Shown here piece after piece: positions 26,887 to 35,756 of a stretch of DNA of 64,000 nucleotides. Made by a program: the position numbers and the translations under genes. Origin of the DNA: Deltaproteobacteria bacterium (GTDB lineage: Bacteria; Desulfobacterota; Binatia; UTPRO1); assembly GCA_016200545.1 (NCBI GenBank), contig JACQEO010000050.1, positions 1-64,000 of the forward strand. The letters are read 5' to 3'. Within the stretch, counting starts at the first letter, position 1, and every line of letters begins with the position of its first letter. Under the pieces are notes generated by a model. That model had not been told where the DNA came from. It was given only the letters and a program-made list of their open reading frames with translations, and made no database searches.

Positions 26887-27099
26887 ATGAATCGCCTTCC
26901 TCGAACGAACGACACGGGCGATCGCGTTCCTGCGTCGGATCCTGCCGCTGCGCGGGTCGATCCAAACGGTCGTGAGTACGTGGTTACGGTACCTGGGGGC
27001 GGCGTCTTCATCGCACGGACCTTCGATGACGCGATCGCCATCGCAAGCCTGTGGCGCACGCGGCAACCGTCGATCTCGTCGCGGCCCCGCGTCGGCTGA
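26887..27099 (+). CDS. Small hypothetical protein
   Basis: A 70-residue ORF from ATG 26887. The middle (NGREYVVTVPGGGVFIARTFDDAIAIASLW) could be a short beta-alpha unit. No Shine-Dalgarno sequence and no recognised family. It lies between two pseudogenes, so it may be a chance ORF. The flanking stretches 26754-26886 and 27100-27204 show nothing else. Confidence 0.35.
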   Translation: MNRLPRTNDTGDRVPASDPAAARVDPNGREYVVTVPGGGVFIARTFDDAIAIASLWRTRQPSISSRPRVG

Positions 27100-27204
27100 C
27101 CATCGAAGCAGCCGCTGTCTAGGTGCGCGACACACCGGCCCGGGAGCATGGTGGCCGTGTCGATCTGGGGACCGCTCGTCCGTCCTCGCAGTAAGGAGGA
27201 TCGA

Positions 27205-27716
27205 ATGTCGCGATCGGACGGATTTTCTCGGGCGCGGCTCGGACACATGTCCGAGGTCATGCGCGGCTATGTCGAGCGCGGCGAGGTGGCCCGCGTGGTC
27301 ACGCTGCTCAGCCGTCGCGACGAGGTTCATGTCATTGCGTCCATGACCAAGCCCATCACGGCCGCGGCCGCCATGATCCTCGTCGAGGAGGCGAAGCTCC
27401 GTCTCGACGACCCGGTCGATCAATGGCTCCCGGAACTCGCGGACCGCAGGGTGCTGCGCGCGATCGACGGTCCGCTCGACGACACCGTGCCGGCAAACCC
27501 GCCCGATCACGCTGCGCGATCTCCTGACGTTCCGGCTGGGTTTTGGGATGCTGATGTCCCCGTCCGGGCGGCTCCCGATCCAGAAGGCGACGGCGGAGGC
27601 GGATCTCGGTCCCGGGCGGGGTGGGGATTCTAATGATCCAGTGCCTCCACAATCCGATCGTGATCGACATGCACGAGGATTTCTGGACGCTGGCGTATCA
27701 GGCGATCGCCGACTAA
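27205..27716 (+). pseudogene. Decayed class C beta-lactamase-like serine hydrolase
   Basis: A strong AAGGAGGATCGA and ATG 27205 remain. The N-terminus (GHMSEVMRGYVERGEVARVVTLL) runs into HVIASMTKPITAAAAMILVEE with the S-x-x-K nucleophile, but about 20 residues normally found before IASMTK are gone. After PANPP the frame changes near 27497-27505, and PITLRDLLTFRLGFGMLMSP follows in another frame. The large middle domain is then deleted, and the piece FWTLAYQAIAD, the usual C-terminus of this family, ends at TAA 27714. At least three lesions; non-functional. Confidence 0.85.
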
Positions 27717-27726
27717 GGACATCGAC

Positions 27727-28122
27727 ATGGACAAAATCCAAGTGGTCATTCCGAAGGGCATGGAGCCATTTCACGACCGTCTCCATTTCGCCCCCGCTGT
27801 ACGAGACGGCAATCGACTGTACTGCGCCGGAGTGATCGGCGTCGGTGCCGACGGCACAGCGGCGGCGGATCCGGAGACGCAGTTCGCGCAGGCGTTCGAG
27901 TTGCTGAAGTCGGTGCTGACGACGAGCGGGGTCTCGTTCGACGACGTGATCGATCTCACGACGTTTCACGTCGGGCTGCGGGACCACCTGCGCAGCTTCG
28001 CCAAAGTGAAGGATCGCTATCTGCGCGAGCCCTACCCCGCGTGGACGGCGATCGGCATCACCGAGTTGGCGGTACCGGGGGCATTGGTCGAGATCAAAGT
28101 CATCGCGCGACTCCCGTCATGA
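27727..28122 (+). CDS. RidA family protein (YjgF/UK114 fold)
   Basis: A 131-residue protein: RLHFAPAVRDGNRLYCAGVIG, ADPETQFAQAFELLKSVLTTSG, VIDLTTFHVGLRDHLRSF and PAWTAIGITELAVPGALVEIKVIA. Archetypal RidA enamine deaminases have an Arg just before the C-terminal strands (PxRxxV); here the position is in YPAWTAIG with no Arg. It therefore belongs to a Rid subgroup without the known deaminase residue and may have another role. Its stop overlaps the start of the next gene (ATGA). Confidence 0.87.
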   Translation: MDKIQVVIPKGMEPFHDRLHFAPAVRDGNRLYCAGVIGVGADGTAAADPETQFAQAFELLKSVLTTSGVSFDDVIDLTTFHVGLRDHLRSFAKVKDRYLREPYPAWTAIGITELAVPGALVEIKVIARLPS

Positions 28123-28982
28123 GCGATCGGCGGGTGACGACCGCCGCCCTTGCCGCGTTCGCCTGCGCGGCGGTCCTGACGGCCTGCGTACACAAGGTCG
28201 CGCCGCGTTGGAAAACGCTGCCCGAGACGCCGCCCATGCCCGCGGCGCGCGCGAGCGGCACGGTGCACGTGAACGGGATCGATCTGTACTATGCGATGTA
28301 CGGCGCGGGCCCACCGCTCCTGCTGCTGCACGGCGGCTTGGCCAACGCCGACTATTGGAGCCCGCAGATTCCGGCACTCGCGCCGGCGCACGAGGTCATT
28401 GTGATGGACAGCCGCGGGCACGGACGCAGTACGCGCGACGCGCACCCCTATTCATACGATCTGATGGCCTCTGACGTGATCGCGTTGTTGGACCATCTGC
28501 ACGTGGCGAAGACCTCGATCGTCGGCTGGAGCGACGGCGGCATCATCGGGCTCGACATCGCGATCAAGTATCCCGAACGGCTGGACCGTCTGTTCGCCTT
28601 TGGCGCCAACTTCAACGTCGCCGGTCTCAAACCTGGACTCGAGAAAGATCCCGTCTTCAGGACCTACGTCGAGAAAGCGGGGCACGACTACGCACGCACG
28701 TCGCCGACACCCCAGAACTATGACGCGTTCATGGCCGCGATCACCGAGATGTGGAACTCGCAGCCGGATTTCACCGCCGACGAGCTCGCGAAGATCGTTG
28801 CGCCGACGATGATCGCCGACGGCGAGTACGACGAGGCGATCCGACGCGAGCACACCGAGGCGCTCGCGCGCGCCATCCCCGGCGCACAGCTCTGGATCAT
28901 GCCCGGCGTCAGTCACTTCGCACACTGGCAGGCGCCGGACGAATACAACCGCGCGGTGCTGGCGTTCATCGACGGCCCGTGA
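28119..28982 (+). CDS. Alpha/beta-hydrolase lipoprotein
   Basis: A 287-residue protein with a lipoprotein signal: hydrophobic ALAAFACAAVLTAC with a Cys at the lipobox. The hydrolase core has LLLLHGGLANADYW, VMDSRGHGRST, the nucleophile elbow GWSDGGI, an Asp in ADGEYDEAI and a His in GVSHFAHW, giving a complete Ser-Asp-His triad. It should be anchored in the envelope. Coupled to RidA. Substrate unknown. Confidence 0.88.
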   Translation: MSDRRVTTAALAAFACAAVLTACVHKVAPRWKTLPETPPMPAARASGTVHVNGIDLYYAMYGAGPPLLLLHGGLANADYWSPQIPALAPAHEVIVMDSRGHGRSTRDAHPYSYDLMASDVIALLDHLHVAKTSIVGWSDGGIIGLDIAIKYPERLDRLFAFGANFNVAGLKPGLEKDPVFRTYVEKAGHDYARTSPTPQNYDAFMAAITEMWNSQPDFTADELAKIVAPTMIADGEYDEAIRREHTEALARAIPGAQLWIMPGVSHFAHWQAPDEYNRAVLAFIDGP

Positions 28983-29061
28983 GGGCGCGCGCTCGGCCCG
29001 CTCCAATGCACCGTGGCGCATTCATCGGGACTTCCGATGCCCCACTGCTCTGATTTATCGC

Positions 29062-29090
29062 TTGACAAGTGTGCTGACTTTCGCTTATTC
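29062..29090 (+). promoter_or_regulatory. Predicted sigma70-type promoter of the HNH gene
   Basis: A perfect TTGACA (29062-29067), 17-base spacer and TTATTC (29085-29090), or TATTCT with an 18-base spacer. The ATG at 29116 follows 25 bases later. This is a relatively AT-rich spot in a GC-rich region. Confidence 0.6.
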
Positions 29091-29115
29091 TTCGCCTTAC
29101 TCGGGCGGAAGAATC

Positions 29116-31163
29116 ATGGCCGGCAGAGCCAGCGAAGCAGCGTGCGCGCGTCTCGATGATGAAATCTCCGCGCATCGGTCCGCTGCCACGGCAGCCGTCG
29201 AATCCAGCGCCGATCCCGTCGAGATCGACAGCGAGCTGCGCCGCCTGAGCACGAGCGAAGCCGCCCTGCGGGTAGTCTTCGGCACACTCGCCTCCGAGCT
29301 CTGTCGCGGAAAGGCGCATCACCGCCTCGGCTTCGCGCGCCTCGGCGACTACACGCGCGAACGGCTCGGCATGGCGCCCCGCGAGGTCGAGAGCCTGGCG
29401 CACGTCACCACCGCCCTCCGCGCCCTACCCCTCGTCGCGGCGTCGTTTGCCCGCGGTGAGCTTTCATGGACCCACACCCGCTTGCTCGCAGCGGTCTCGA
29501 CGCCCGCTACCGAAGCCGCATGGCTCGAGTGCGCGCGCGGATGCTCGACGGCGCGGCTCGCCGCGCTCGTGGGAGCGAGCAGCGCCGCTGCACGCCCCAC
29601 CGGCGCCGCCGTGGCAGCCGATTGCGAGCCGAATGTGCATTCGGCTCATTGCCCGCAGGGCGACCTTGCCAGCCCGCCGAGCGATCCTGCCACGCAGCGC
29701 CGTCTCCTCGAGGCCACGCTCGACGAGACGTTCGACCGCGCCGACGGTGAGCCGGCCCTGCGCTTCCGTTTGCGCTGCCCGCCGCAGCTACGCGGTCTCT
29801 TCTACGATACCGTCGAGCTCGCGCGCCGTGTCTCCGGCGAGCAGCTCCCCGTGTCGGACGCCGCCGAGGTAATCGCCGCCGAAGCGCTCTCCGGCGCGCC
29901 GCGCGTCGCACCGATCGGTCACGATGTCGCGCCGGCCGCTGATACACCTGAGCCGTTTCGCAAGACGCCCATCGCCGCGCCAGAGCCACCGCTCGCGCCA
30001 TCGATGCCGGTACCGTGCAAGGAGATCTCATCGCGAGACATCGCCTCCCCTTCGTCCGAGTCCTCGCACCAGAGCGTCGCGTGCAACCTCGATACCCGCC
30101 TGCGGAGCACCGTCGCCGCGCGATGCGAGCGATCGATTGGCAGATCGGCCACCTCCTCGAGACGGTCCGTCGTCGCCGGCTGCATCGGCCGCTCGGGTTT
30201 CGCTCGCTCGCCGACTACGTTCGCGATCGCATCGGCATGGCGCCGCGCACCGCGCGGGCGCTGATGGCGACCGAGCGCGTCACGTCCGAGTGCGCGCCGC
30301 TCCGCGACGCCTACCGCGCCGGCGGAGTGAGTTGGCTTCAAGCGCTGACGATCGCCCCTCTCGTCGTCCACGCGCCGGAGGACGTCGCGACGGCGTGGGT
30401 CGCTCGCGCTCGTCGCGTCACGCTCCGGCGCCTCACGGACGAGGTCGAATGGGCCTTGGCCCGCCACGACGCCGGCGCGCCCGGTCCTTTCCCTCCCCCG
30501 CCCCTCGACAGCCGCTTGCAAAATGAAACGTGGCAAATCGGTGCGCCAATCCCGGAGCCGCACGTGCAACGGCACGTAAGCGCGCTCGGCGCCGCGATCA
30601 CCTTCGTGGGGCCCGCATCGATTGTCGCCCTCTTCCGCACGGCGATCGCCGCGTTCGCCGCCGCCGCACCAACGCCCGAGCCGACGTGGCGGAGCTGCGA
30701 ACGCATGTTGCGACACGTCCAGGAGACCTGGCTCGCGCTACCGCGCCATCGCGATCCCGTGTTCGAACGCGACGGCTGGCGGTGCTCGGTCCCCGCATGC
30801 AGCGGCCGCCGCAACCTGCACGACCACCACGTCCGCTTCCGCTCGCGTGGCGGCGACAATCAGCGGACGAATCGCATCACGGTGTGCGCGTGGCACCACC
30901 TACGCGCGCTGCACGTGAATCTCGTCCGCGGCTGGGGCACCGCGCCCGACGGCATCCGCTGGCAACTCGGCCTCCAAGGTAGCAGCTCCTGGGCGCTCCT
31001 CGACTTCCTCGGCGACCGCTACCTCGACCAAGACGAGGTGCTCGCCGACCGTCGCGCCCACAAGCGTGAGATCGCTGCGCGCCTCGCCGCATGGATCGCG
31101 CGAGATGACGCAACGATCGCGTCACCGGTGCAGCGCTCGGCTCAGCGCGAGGTGGCCCGCTGA
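29116..31163 (+). pseudogene. HNH endonuclease with duplicated N-terminal module, frameshifted
   Basis: Start ATG 29116. The first module (LGFARLGDYTRERLGMAPREVES, LPLVAASFARGELSWTHTRLLAAV) is followed in frame to NLDTRLRSTVAARC. The frame then changes near 30113-30123 and continues AIDWQIGHLLETV, a second module (LGFRSLADYVRDRIGMAPRTA, YRAGGVSWLQALTIAPLV) and a C-terminal HNH domain with CSVPACSGRRNLHDHHVRF, then CAWHHLRALH. As one protein it would be about 680 residues. The HNH part contains the metal-binding Cys and His residues. One lost base explains the break; two separate genes is the alternative. Confidence 0.75.
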
Positions 31164-31753
31164 TACGATGGAAGCGTCCGCAGGCGCTCGAAGTACCGGA
31201 TCGCGTTCGGCCCCAGGCTCTCGCCGAGCCCGATGTTCCGGGCCAGGTGCAAGCCGTAGCCGACACAGATGTCGGCGATCGTGAAGCGTCCGGCGCAGAG
31301 GAACTCCCGACCGTCGGTCGCAGCCTCGACCGCCCGCAGGCGCCCGGCGAACCACCGCTTGTAGTCCTCGGCCGCCTGCGGCAGGCGGCGCTCCTCGGGC
31401 TCGAGCACCGAGTAGCGGAGGTAGATCGTCTGCGGAAATGTGAGCGTCGCGTCGCTGAAGTAGAGCCAGTTGAGATACGCGCCGTACTCTGGTTCCGACG
31501 CCGACACGGCGAGCGGCGTCGGGCCGTAGCGCTCGACGAGGTAGTGGCAGATGCCCGACGACTCGGTCATGCGGACGTCACCGTCGATCATGTATGGAAC
31601 CGTCCCGAGGGGATTCACCTCGAGGTAGTCGCGCTGCAGGACGCGCGGGGGAAACGGCAGCGTCCGGAGCTCGTACTCGAGCCCCATCTCTTCGAGCGTC
31701 CAGAGCGGTCTGAACGAGCGCGCGTCCCGGCAGTGGTAGAGCACGATCGCCAT
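31142..31753 (-). CDS. Glutathione S-transferase family protein
   Basis: A 203-residue protein from ATG 31753: VLYHCRDARSFRPLWTLEEMGLEYELR, VNPLGTVPYMIDGDVRMTESSGICHYLVERYG, then the helical domain with FTIADICVGYGLHLARNIGLGE. The N-terminal active-site region has S12-F instead of a Cys or Tyr pair. It overlaps the tail of the HNH gene by 22 bases (convergent). Confidence 0.88.
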   Translation of the reverse strand: MAIVLYHCRDARSFRPLWTLEEMGLEYELRTLPFPPRVLQRDYLEVNPLGTVPYMIDGDVRMTESSGICHYLVERYGPTPLAVSASEPEYGAYLNWLYFSDATLTFPQTIYLRYSVLEPEERRLPQAAEDYKRWFAGRLRAVEAATDGREFLCAGRFTIADICVGYGLHLARNIGLGESLGPNAIRYFERLRTLPSYQRATSR

Positions 31754-31814
31754 ATGCGCCGGCACCCTACCAACTGTGGAGGCGTACCGTCGAATGTGCA
31801 ACTCTGGGGACACG

Positions 31815-32102
31815 ATGACGTTCCCCCACAAAGCAGTATGCGCGATCCTGACGATCGTCCTTCCCGCCGGCGTGCTCGGAGCGAGTTCTCCCGACGTGGT
31901 CGTCGCGGCCGAGGCCAAGCGTCCTCCGCACCACTCTCGGACCGACGCCTCGCGGACCGGCGCCGCGAGCAAAGAGTCCGAGGCGGCGCGGCAGGAGCGC
32001 GAACGCCGTCAGGACCTCGAACGGCGCGTCGAGCGGCTCGAGCAGCTCTACGAGTTGAAAGAGCCCGTCATGCCGCCAGGATCGTCGCCTCGATCACAGT
32101 AG
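31815..32102 (+). CDS. Small exported coiled-coil protein
   Basis: A 95-residue protein from ATG 31815 with a likely signal peptide (AVCAILTIVLPAGVLGASS) and a charged helix (ESEAARQERERRQDLERRVERLEQLYELKE, here in segments) ending in a Pro/Ser tail. No family recognised. It lies divergent from the GST. Confidence 0.5.
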   Translation: MTFPHKAVCAILTIVLPAGVLGASSPDVVVAAEAKRPPHHSRTDASRTGAASKESEAARQERERRQDLERRVERLEQLYELKEPVMPPGSSPRSQ

Positions 32103-32139
32103 AACAACACGCGCTCGGGTGATGATCCCACACCCCGGC

Positions 32140-33573
32140 TCATCCGTCCCTCGCGCGGCGATATACCTCGAGATCGTAACGCGGTCCCCAGATGCTGACG
32201 CGGGTGTCGCGGCCGGGCCGCGAGTGGATTCCCGTCCCGGTCGCGCGCCAGCGGCCACCGAGCACGGGCGTCACTTCATCGAGCTGCGCGCGGCTGACGA
32301 TGAGCACGTCGATGCTCGCCGCCTGTGCTGGCGTCATGTGCTTCAGGGACCGATCGGTGAAGACGGCGGCCGCGCGGGGCTTCACGAAATAGTACGCCGG
32401 GTAGTCGAGAAAAACACGGTCATCGGCCGCAATCGCGTCGTGCAGCGCCGCCTCGAGCCGGCGGTAGTCGCGATCCGCCCAATCGACGGCGCTCCAGGCG
32501 AGCACGAGCGGCAGCCCGACCGCGCACGCAAGCACGAGTCCCGCGTGGGCGAAGCGCCGTTTCTCGGAGCACACGCCGATGCTCAGCGGTACGTACGTCA
32601 TCCAGCTGTAGTAGACCGGATACACCCCGCTCAGAAAAAGTACCGCCGGGATGACGACTGCGACCACGAGCGCAAAACCGAGCGGCGAGCGCGCCAGCGG
32701 CTCGCCATGCGACCGCTGGCGCGCCGAGAGCGTGAGCGCGACGACGAGCAGGACCAGGAAGCTGGGATCCTTGAGGACGCCGCCGAGGTTGCGGTCGTAA
32801 TGCTGCAGCGTCGCCGCCAGTCCTCGGCCGGCGATCGAGGCTGTGCCGAGGCTCTCCTTCACGAACGACGGCCAGACGCCGGCGGTGGTGTAGAGGCCGT
32901 ACAGTGCCCCCATGCCGCCGAGGAGGCCTGCGGCGCCGCTCGCGAGCTCGTGTCGGAGCGCGCGGCCGTGACGGACGGCGAGCAGGCCGCCCAGGAGCCC
33001 CGCGTACACGAGCAGCTGCAAGCCCGTGAGCGGCAGCAGCAGCGCGAGGAGCGCGATCATTCCGCAACGCAGCGCGATCGGACGGACAGTGTGCGCGAGC
33101 ACGATCGCGGCGACGAGCGCCATGCCGAGGCAATCGACGCGCGCGGAGCGATAGCAGAACACCATGCCATAGCCGAGAAGCAGGAGCGCGACGAGCCAGA
33201 GCCGAGCGCGTCGTGCCGGGACGAGGTCGAGGCGTGCGACGGCGAGCCAGAGCGCGAGCACGGCGACGACTACGAGCACGTAATCGAGCGAGCGCACGGC
33301 GAGCGGACCGAAGCCGAAGATGCGCATCCAGCCGAAGAGAAGCGTCGAGTAGAGCGGCGGGTATCCGGCCCAGAACGCGTCGCAGGCCTGAAACCGCCAG
33401 GCGCACGAGGTGAATCCTCTGCCGAGAAGCAGGTTCGCCGCGGGATCGGTGAACATCACCTCGTCGAGCCACGGGATCGGAATCCGGGTGGCGGTCGCGA
33501 GGTTCAGCGCCAGCGACGCCGCGCCAGCGACGGCGACGAGCGCCCGCTCGGCATGGCCCGTGGACGACGGCAT
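32140..33573 (-). CDS. Membrane GT-C-type glycosyltransferase (ArnT/PMT-like)
   Basis: A 477-residue protein from ATG 33573, which shares one base with the stop of the upstream gene (TGATG). The first periplasmic loop has IPWLDEVMFTDPAANLLLGRG, with the acidic pair typical of GT-C enzymes that take sugar from a polyprenyl-phosphate donor. About ten hydrophobic helices follow (such as LWLVALLLLGYGMVF and GMIALLALLLPLTGL), and a soluble C-terminal domain of about 100 residues. Likely adds sugars at the outer face of the inner membrane. Acceptor unknown. Confidence 0.75.
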   Translation of the reverse strand: MPSSTGHAERALVAVAGAASLALNLATATRIPIPWLDEVMFTDPAANLLLGRGFTSCAWRFQACDAFWAGYPPLYSTLLFGWMRIFGFGPLAVRSLDYVLVVVAVLALWLAVARLDLVPARRARLWLVALLLLGYGMVFCYRSARVDCLGMALVAAIVLAHTVRPIALRCGMIALLALLLPLTGLQLLVYAGLLGGLLAVRHGRALRHELASGAAGLLGGMGALYGLYTTAGVWPSFVKESLGTASIAGRGLAATLQHYDRNLGGVLKDPSFLVLLVVALTLSARQRSHGEPLARSPLGFALVVAVVIPAVLFLSGVYPVYYSWMTYVPLSIGVCSEKRRFAHAGLVLACAVGLPLVLAWSAVDWADRDYRRLEAALHDAIAADDRVFLDYPAYYFVKPRAAAVFTDRSLKHMTPAQAASIDVLIVSRAQLDEVTPVLGGRWRATGTGIHSRPGRDTRVSIWGPRYDLEVYRRARDG

Positions 33574-34826
33574 CAGGGCGACGGCCGGCGCCGCCAGCGC
33601 TCCGGCGCAGCGCCGGCCAGCGCCGTCGCCCCAACTCCTGCGAGCAGCAGGATGCAGGGCAACACCACGATGCGGTAGCGTAACTTCGCGACGAAAAGCG
33701 CGTAGCCGAGCGCGTACGCGAACGTCACACCCAGGAGCAACACGGTGGCTGCGCGCTGCCGGCGCCACGCAACGCACAGCCCGACGAGCGCCAGCGACAG
33801 CTCTCCCCCGAACGAAAGCACGCTCACCCAATTCCGTGCCGCGGACGGGAAGCTCGACGTCGATGGCAGACGAGGATCAGCCTGGTGCAGCACCGCGCGC
33901 TGCTCGGGGTTGTCGGTGGCAAGCCGGGTCGGGTACAGCTCCCAAAAATACCCGAACTCGGAGGCGACGTGAGCGACGACAGCGCGGGGTTCCTGCCACA
34001 CACGACGCAGAACGGCCCCCGCAAGCCCATAGCTCGCAATCTCGCTCGTCGCGACCGGCGCACCGTGGATGCCCGGCATCTGGACGGGCACGATATGGCC
34101 GTGAAGGTGGTTGTTGTGCAGAGCCCACGGCACGAGCGCCGCGAGGCAACACACGACGAGCGCGAGCGCGTGCAGCGCCTGCCGCATGCGCGGCACGGCG
34201 CCGGCGGCGGCGATCCAGAGCGCGAGCACCGGCAAGAGCACGAACGCGACCGGCCGGCACTGGATCGTGATCGCGAGCAGCACGCCCGCGAGCGCGGACC
34301 GCAAAAGGTCGTCGTCACGCGCGGCGCCCCAGACGACAAGCAGGGTCGTCATCAGCAACGTCGCCGTGACCGCTTCGGGGTACAGGAGACCGGAGGCGAC
34401 GACGAGCAGCGGATCGAGCGCATACAAGAGCGCCGCGACCAGGGCGGGAACCGTACCGATCATCGGTGTTCCGAGCGCAACGAGAAGCGCGGAGCCGGTG
34501 CCCGCGATCAGCGCCTGCACACACCGTATGAGCAGCAGGTTCGATGGCCACGGCGCAGCGAACGCGGCCAGGATCACCGGATAGCCGGGCACGTTCGCAT
34601 ACCTGGTACCGTAGCCCTCACCGGCCAGCAGGTGGCGGGCGGCATCGAGATAGATCGCCTCGTCCGCGAAGTACAACGAGGTGCCGAGGACGGACACCGC
34701 GACGAGGCGCGCAGCGATCGCGAGCGTGACGATGCCGAAGATCGCCCAGCGGGTAGGGCGTGTCAGGTGGATTGACGAGCTCCGATGAACATCTCCGTGA
34801 TCATTCCAGCGTACAACAGCCCCCAC
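33573..34826 (-). CDS. Membrane GT-C-type glycosyltransferase (ArnT/PMT-like)
   Basis: A 417-residue polytopic protein. The first loop has TSLYFADEAIYLDAARHLLAGEGYGTRYANVPGYP, in segments: the DE pair, then the substrate-loop P..P. About nine hydrophobic helices follow, including LLVALGTPMIGTVPALVAALL and VVLPCILLLAGVGATALAG. The start is uncertain: ATG 34826 places the gene 42 bases into the divergent GT2 gene, and no later canonical start precedes the first helix. Coupled to the next GT-C gene by TGATG. Confidence 0.75.
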   Translation of the reverse strand: MGAVVRWNDHGDVHRSSSIHLTRPTRWAIFGIVTLAIAARLVAVSVLGTSLYFADEAIYLDAARHLLAGEGYGTRYANVPGYPVILAAFAAPWPSNLLLIRCVQALIAGTGSALLVALGTPMIGTVPALVAALLYALDPLLVVASGLLYPEAVTATLLMTTLLVVWGAARDDDLLRSALAGVLLAITIQCRPVAFVLLPVLALWIAAAGAVPRMRQALHALALVVCCLAALVPWALHNNHLHGHIVPVQMPGIHGAPVATSEIASYGLAGAVLRRVWQEPRAVVAHVASEFGYFWELYPTRLATDNPEQRAVLHQADPRLPSTSSFPSAARNWVSVLSFGGELSLALVGLCVAWRRQRAATVLLLGVTFAYALGYALFVAKLRYRIVVLPCILLLAGVGATALAGAAPERWRRRPSP

Positions 34827-35756
34827 GAGCTGCGCGAGTGCCTAACAGCGCTCCGCGCGTCTTCGCGGCCCCCGGATGAGATCGTGGTCGTAGACGACGG
34901 CTCGACCGACGACACCGCGGAGATCGCCGCCGCAGCTTCGGTCCGTGTCCTTCGCGGGGGCGAGAATCGTGGGGCGGCCGCCGCGCGCAATCTCGGCGCC
35001 GAACACGCCTGCGGCGATGTGCTCTTTTTCATCGACGCCGACGTCGCCGTGGCGCCCGACGCCGTTGATCGGGTGGCCCGGCTGTTCGCGGCGGAGCCGG
35101 ATGTGGCGGCTGTCTTCGGCTCCTACGACGCGCAACCGCGCGCACGGGGCGTGGTGTCGGAATATCGCAACCTCCTGCACCACTACGTCCACCAGCGCGG
35201 CAGCACCGAGGCGTTCTCCTTCTGGACCGGCTGCGGCGCCGTGCGCCGCGCCGCGTTCACGGCCATTGCGGGATTCGACGAGCACCCCGCCTGGCGTTCG
35301 ATCGAGGACATCGAGCTCGGGTACCGACTGCGGCGGGCGGGGTATCGTATCCGCCTCGACAAGGAGCTCCGCGGAACGCACCTGAAGCACTGGACGCTTG
35401 CGATGATCCTCCGGACGGATCTGCTCTTTCGCGCCGCGCCGTGGGCACGTCTCATCCGCCACAGCGACGCGGCGCCCGCGGATTTGAACCTCGCGGTGAC
35501 GCAGCGTCTCAGCGTCGCGTTGGTCGGGATCGCGATGGTCGCGCTCCCGCTCGCGTTCCTTTCCCGTGCGTTCGCCGTGGTCGCAGCGTTGGCGCTCGCC
35601 GGCGTCCTCGCCCTCAATTGCGCCCTCTACGGCTTCTTCTATCGCGAACGCGGGCTCGCCTTCGCGCTCGCGTGCCTGCCGCTGCACGCGCTCTACTTCC
35701 TCTGCAGCGGCGCCGGGTTCGTGTACGGCTGGCTCACACCGCCGAGGAATCGATGA
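34785..35756 (+). CDS. GT2-family glycosyltransferase with C-terminal membrane segments
   Basis: A 323-residue protein: GT-A core with ISVIIPAYNSPHELRECL, VVVDDGSTDDT, the DxD in LFFIDADVAVAP, and acceptor-side GFDEHPAWRSIEDIELGYRLRRAGY. The C-terminus has three hydrophobic segments (VGIAMVALPLAFL, VVAALALAGVLALNCALY, ALACLPLHALYFLC). Such enzymes transfer sugars to a lipid carrier at the inner face of the membrane. Its stop overlaps the dioxygenase start, and it is divergent from two GT-C genes that may use its product. Confidence 0.9.
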   Translation: MNISVIIPAYNSPHELRECLTALRASSRPPDEIVVVDDGSTDDTAEIAAAASVRVLRGGENRGAAAARNLGAEHACGDVLFFIDADVAVAPDAVDRVARLFAAEPDVAAVFGSYDAQPRARGVVSEYRNLLHHYVHQRGSTEAFSFWTGCGAVRRAAFTAIAGFDEHPAWRSIEDIELGYRLRRAGYRIRLDKELRGTHLKHWTLAMILRTDLLFRAAPWARLIRHSDAAPADLNLAVTQRLSVALVGIAMVALPLAFLSRAFAVVAALALAGVLALNCALYGFFYRERGLAFALACLPLHALYFLCSGAGFVYGWLTPPRNR

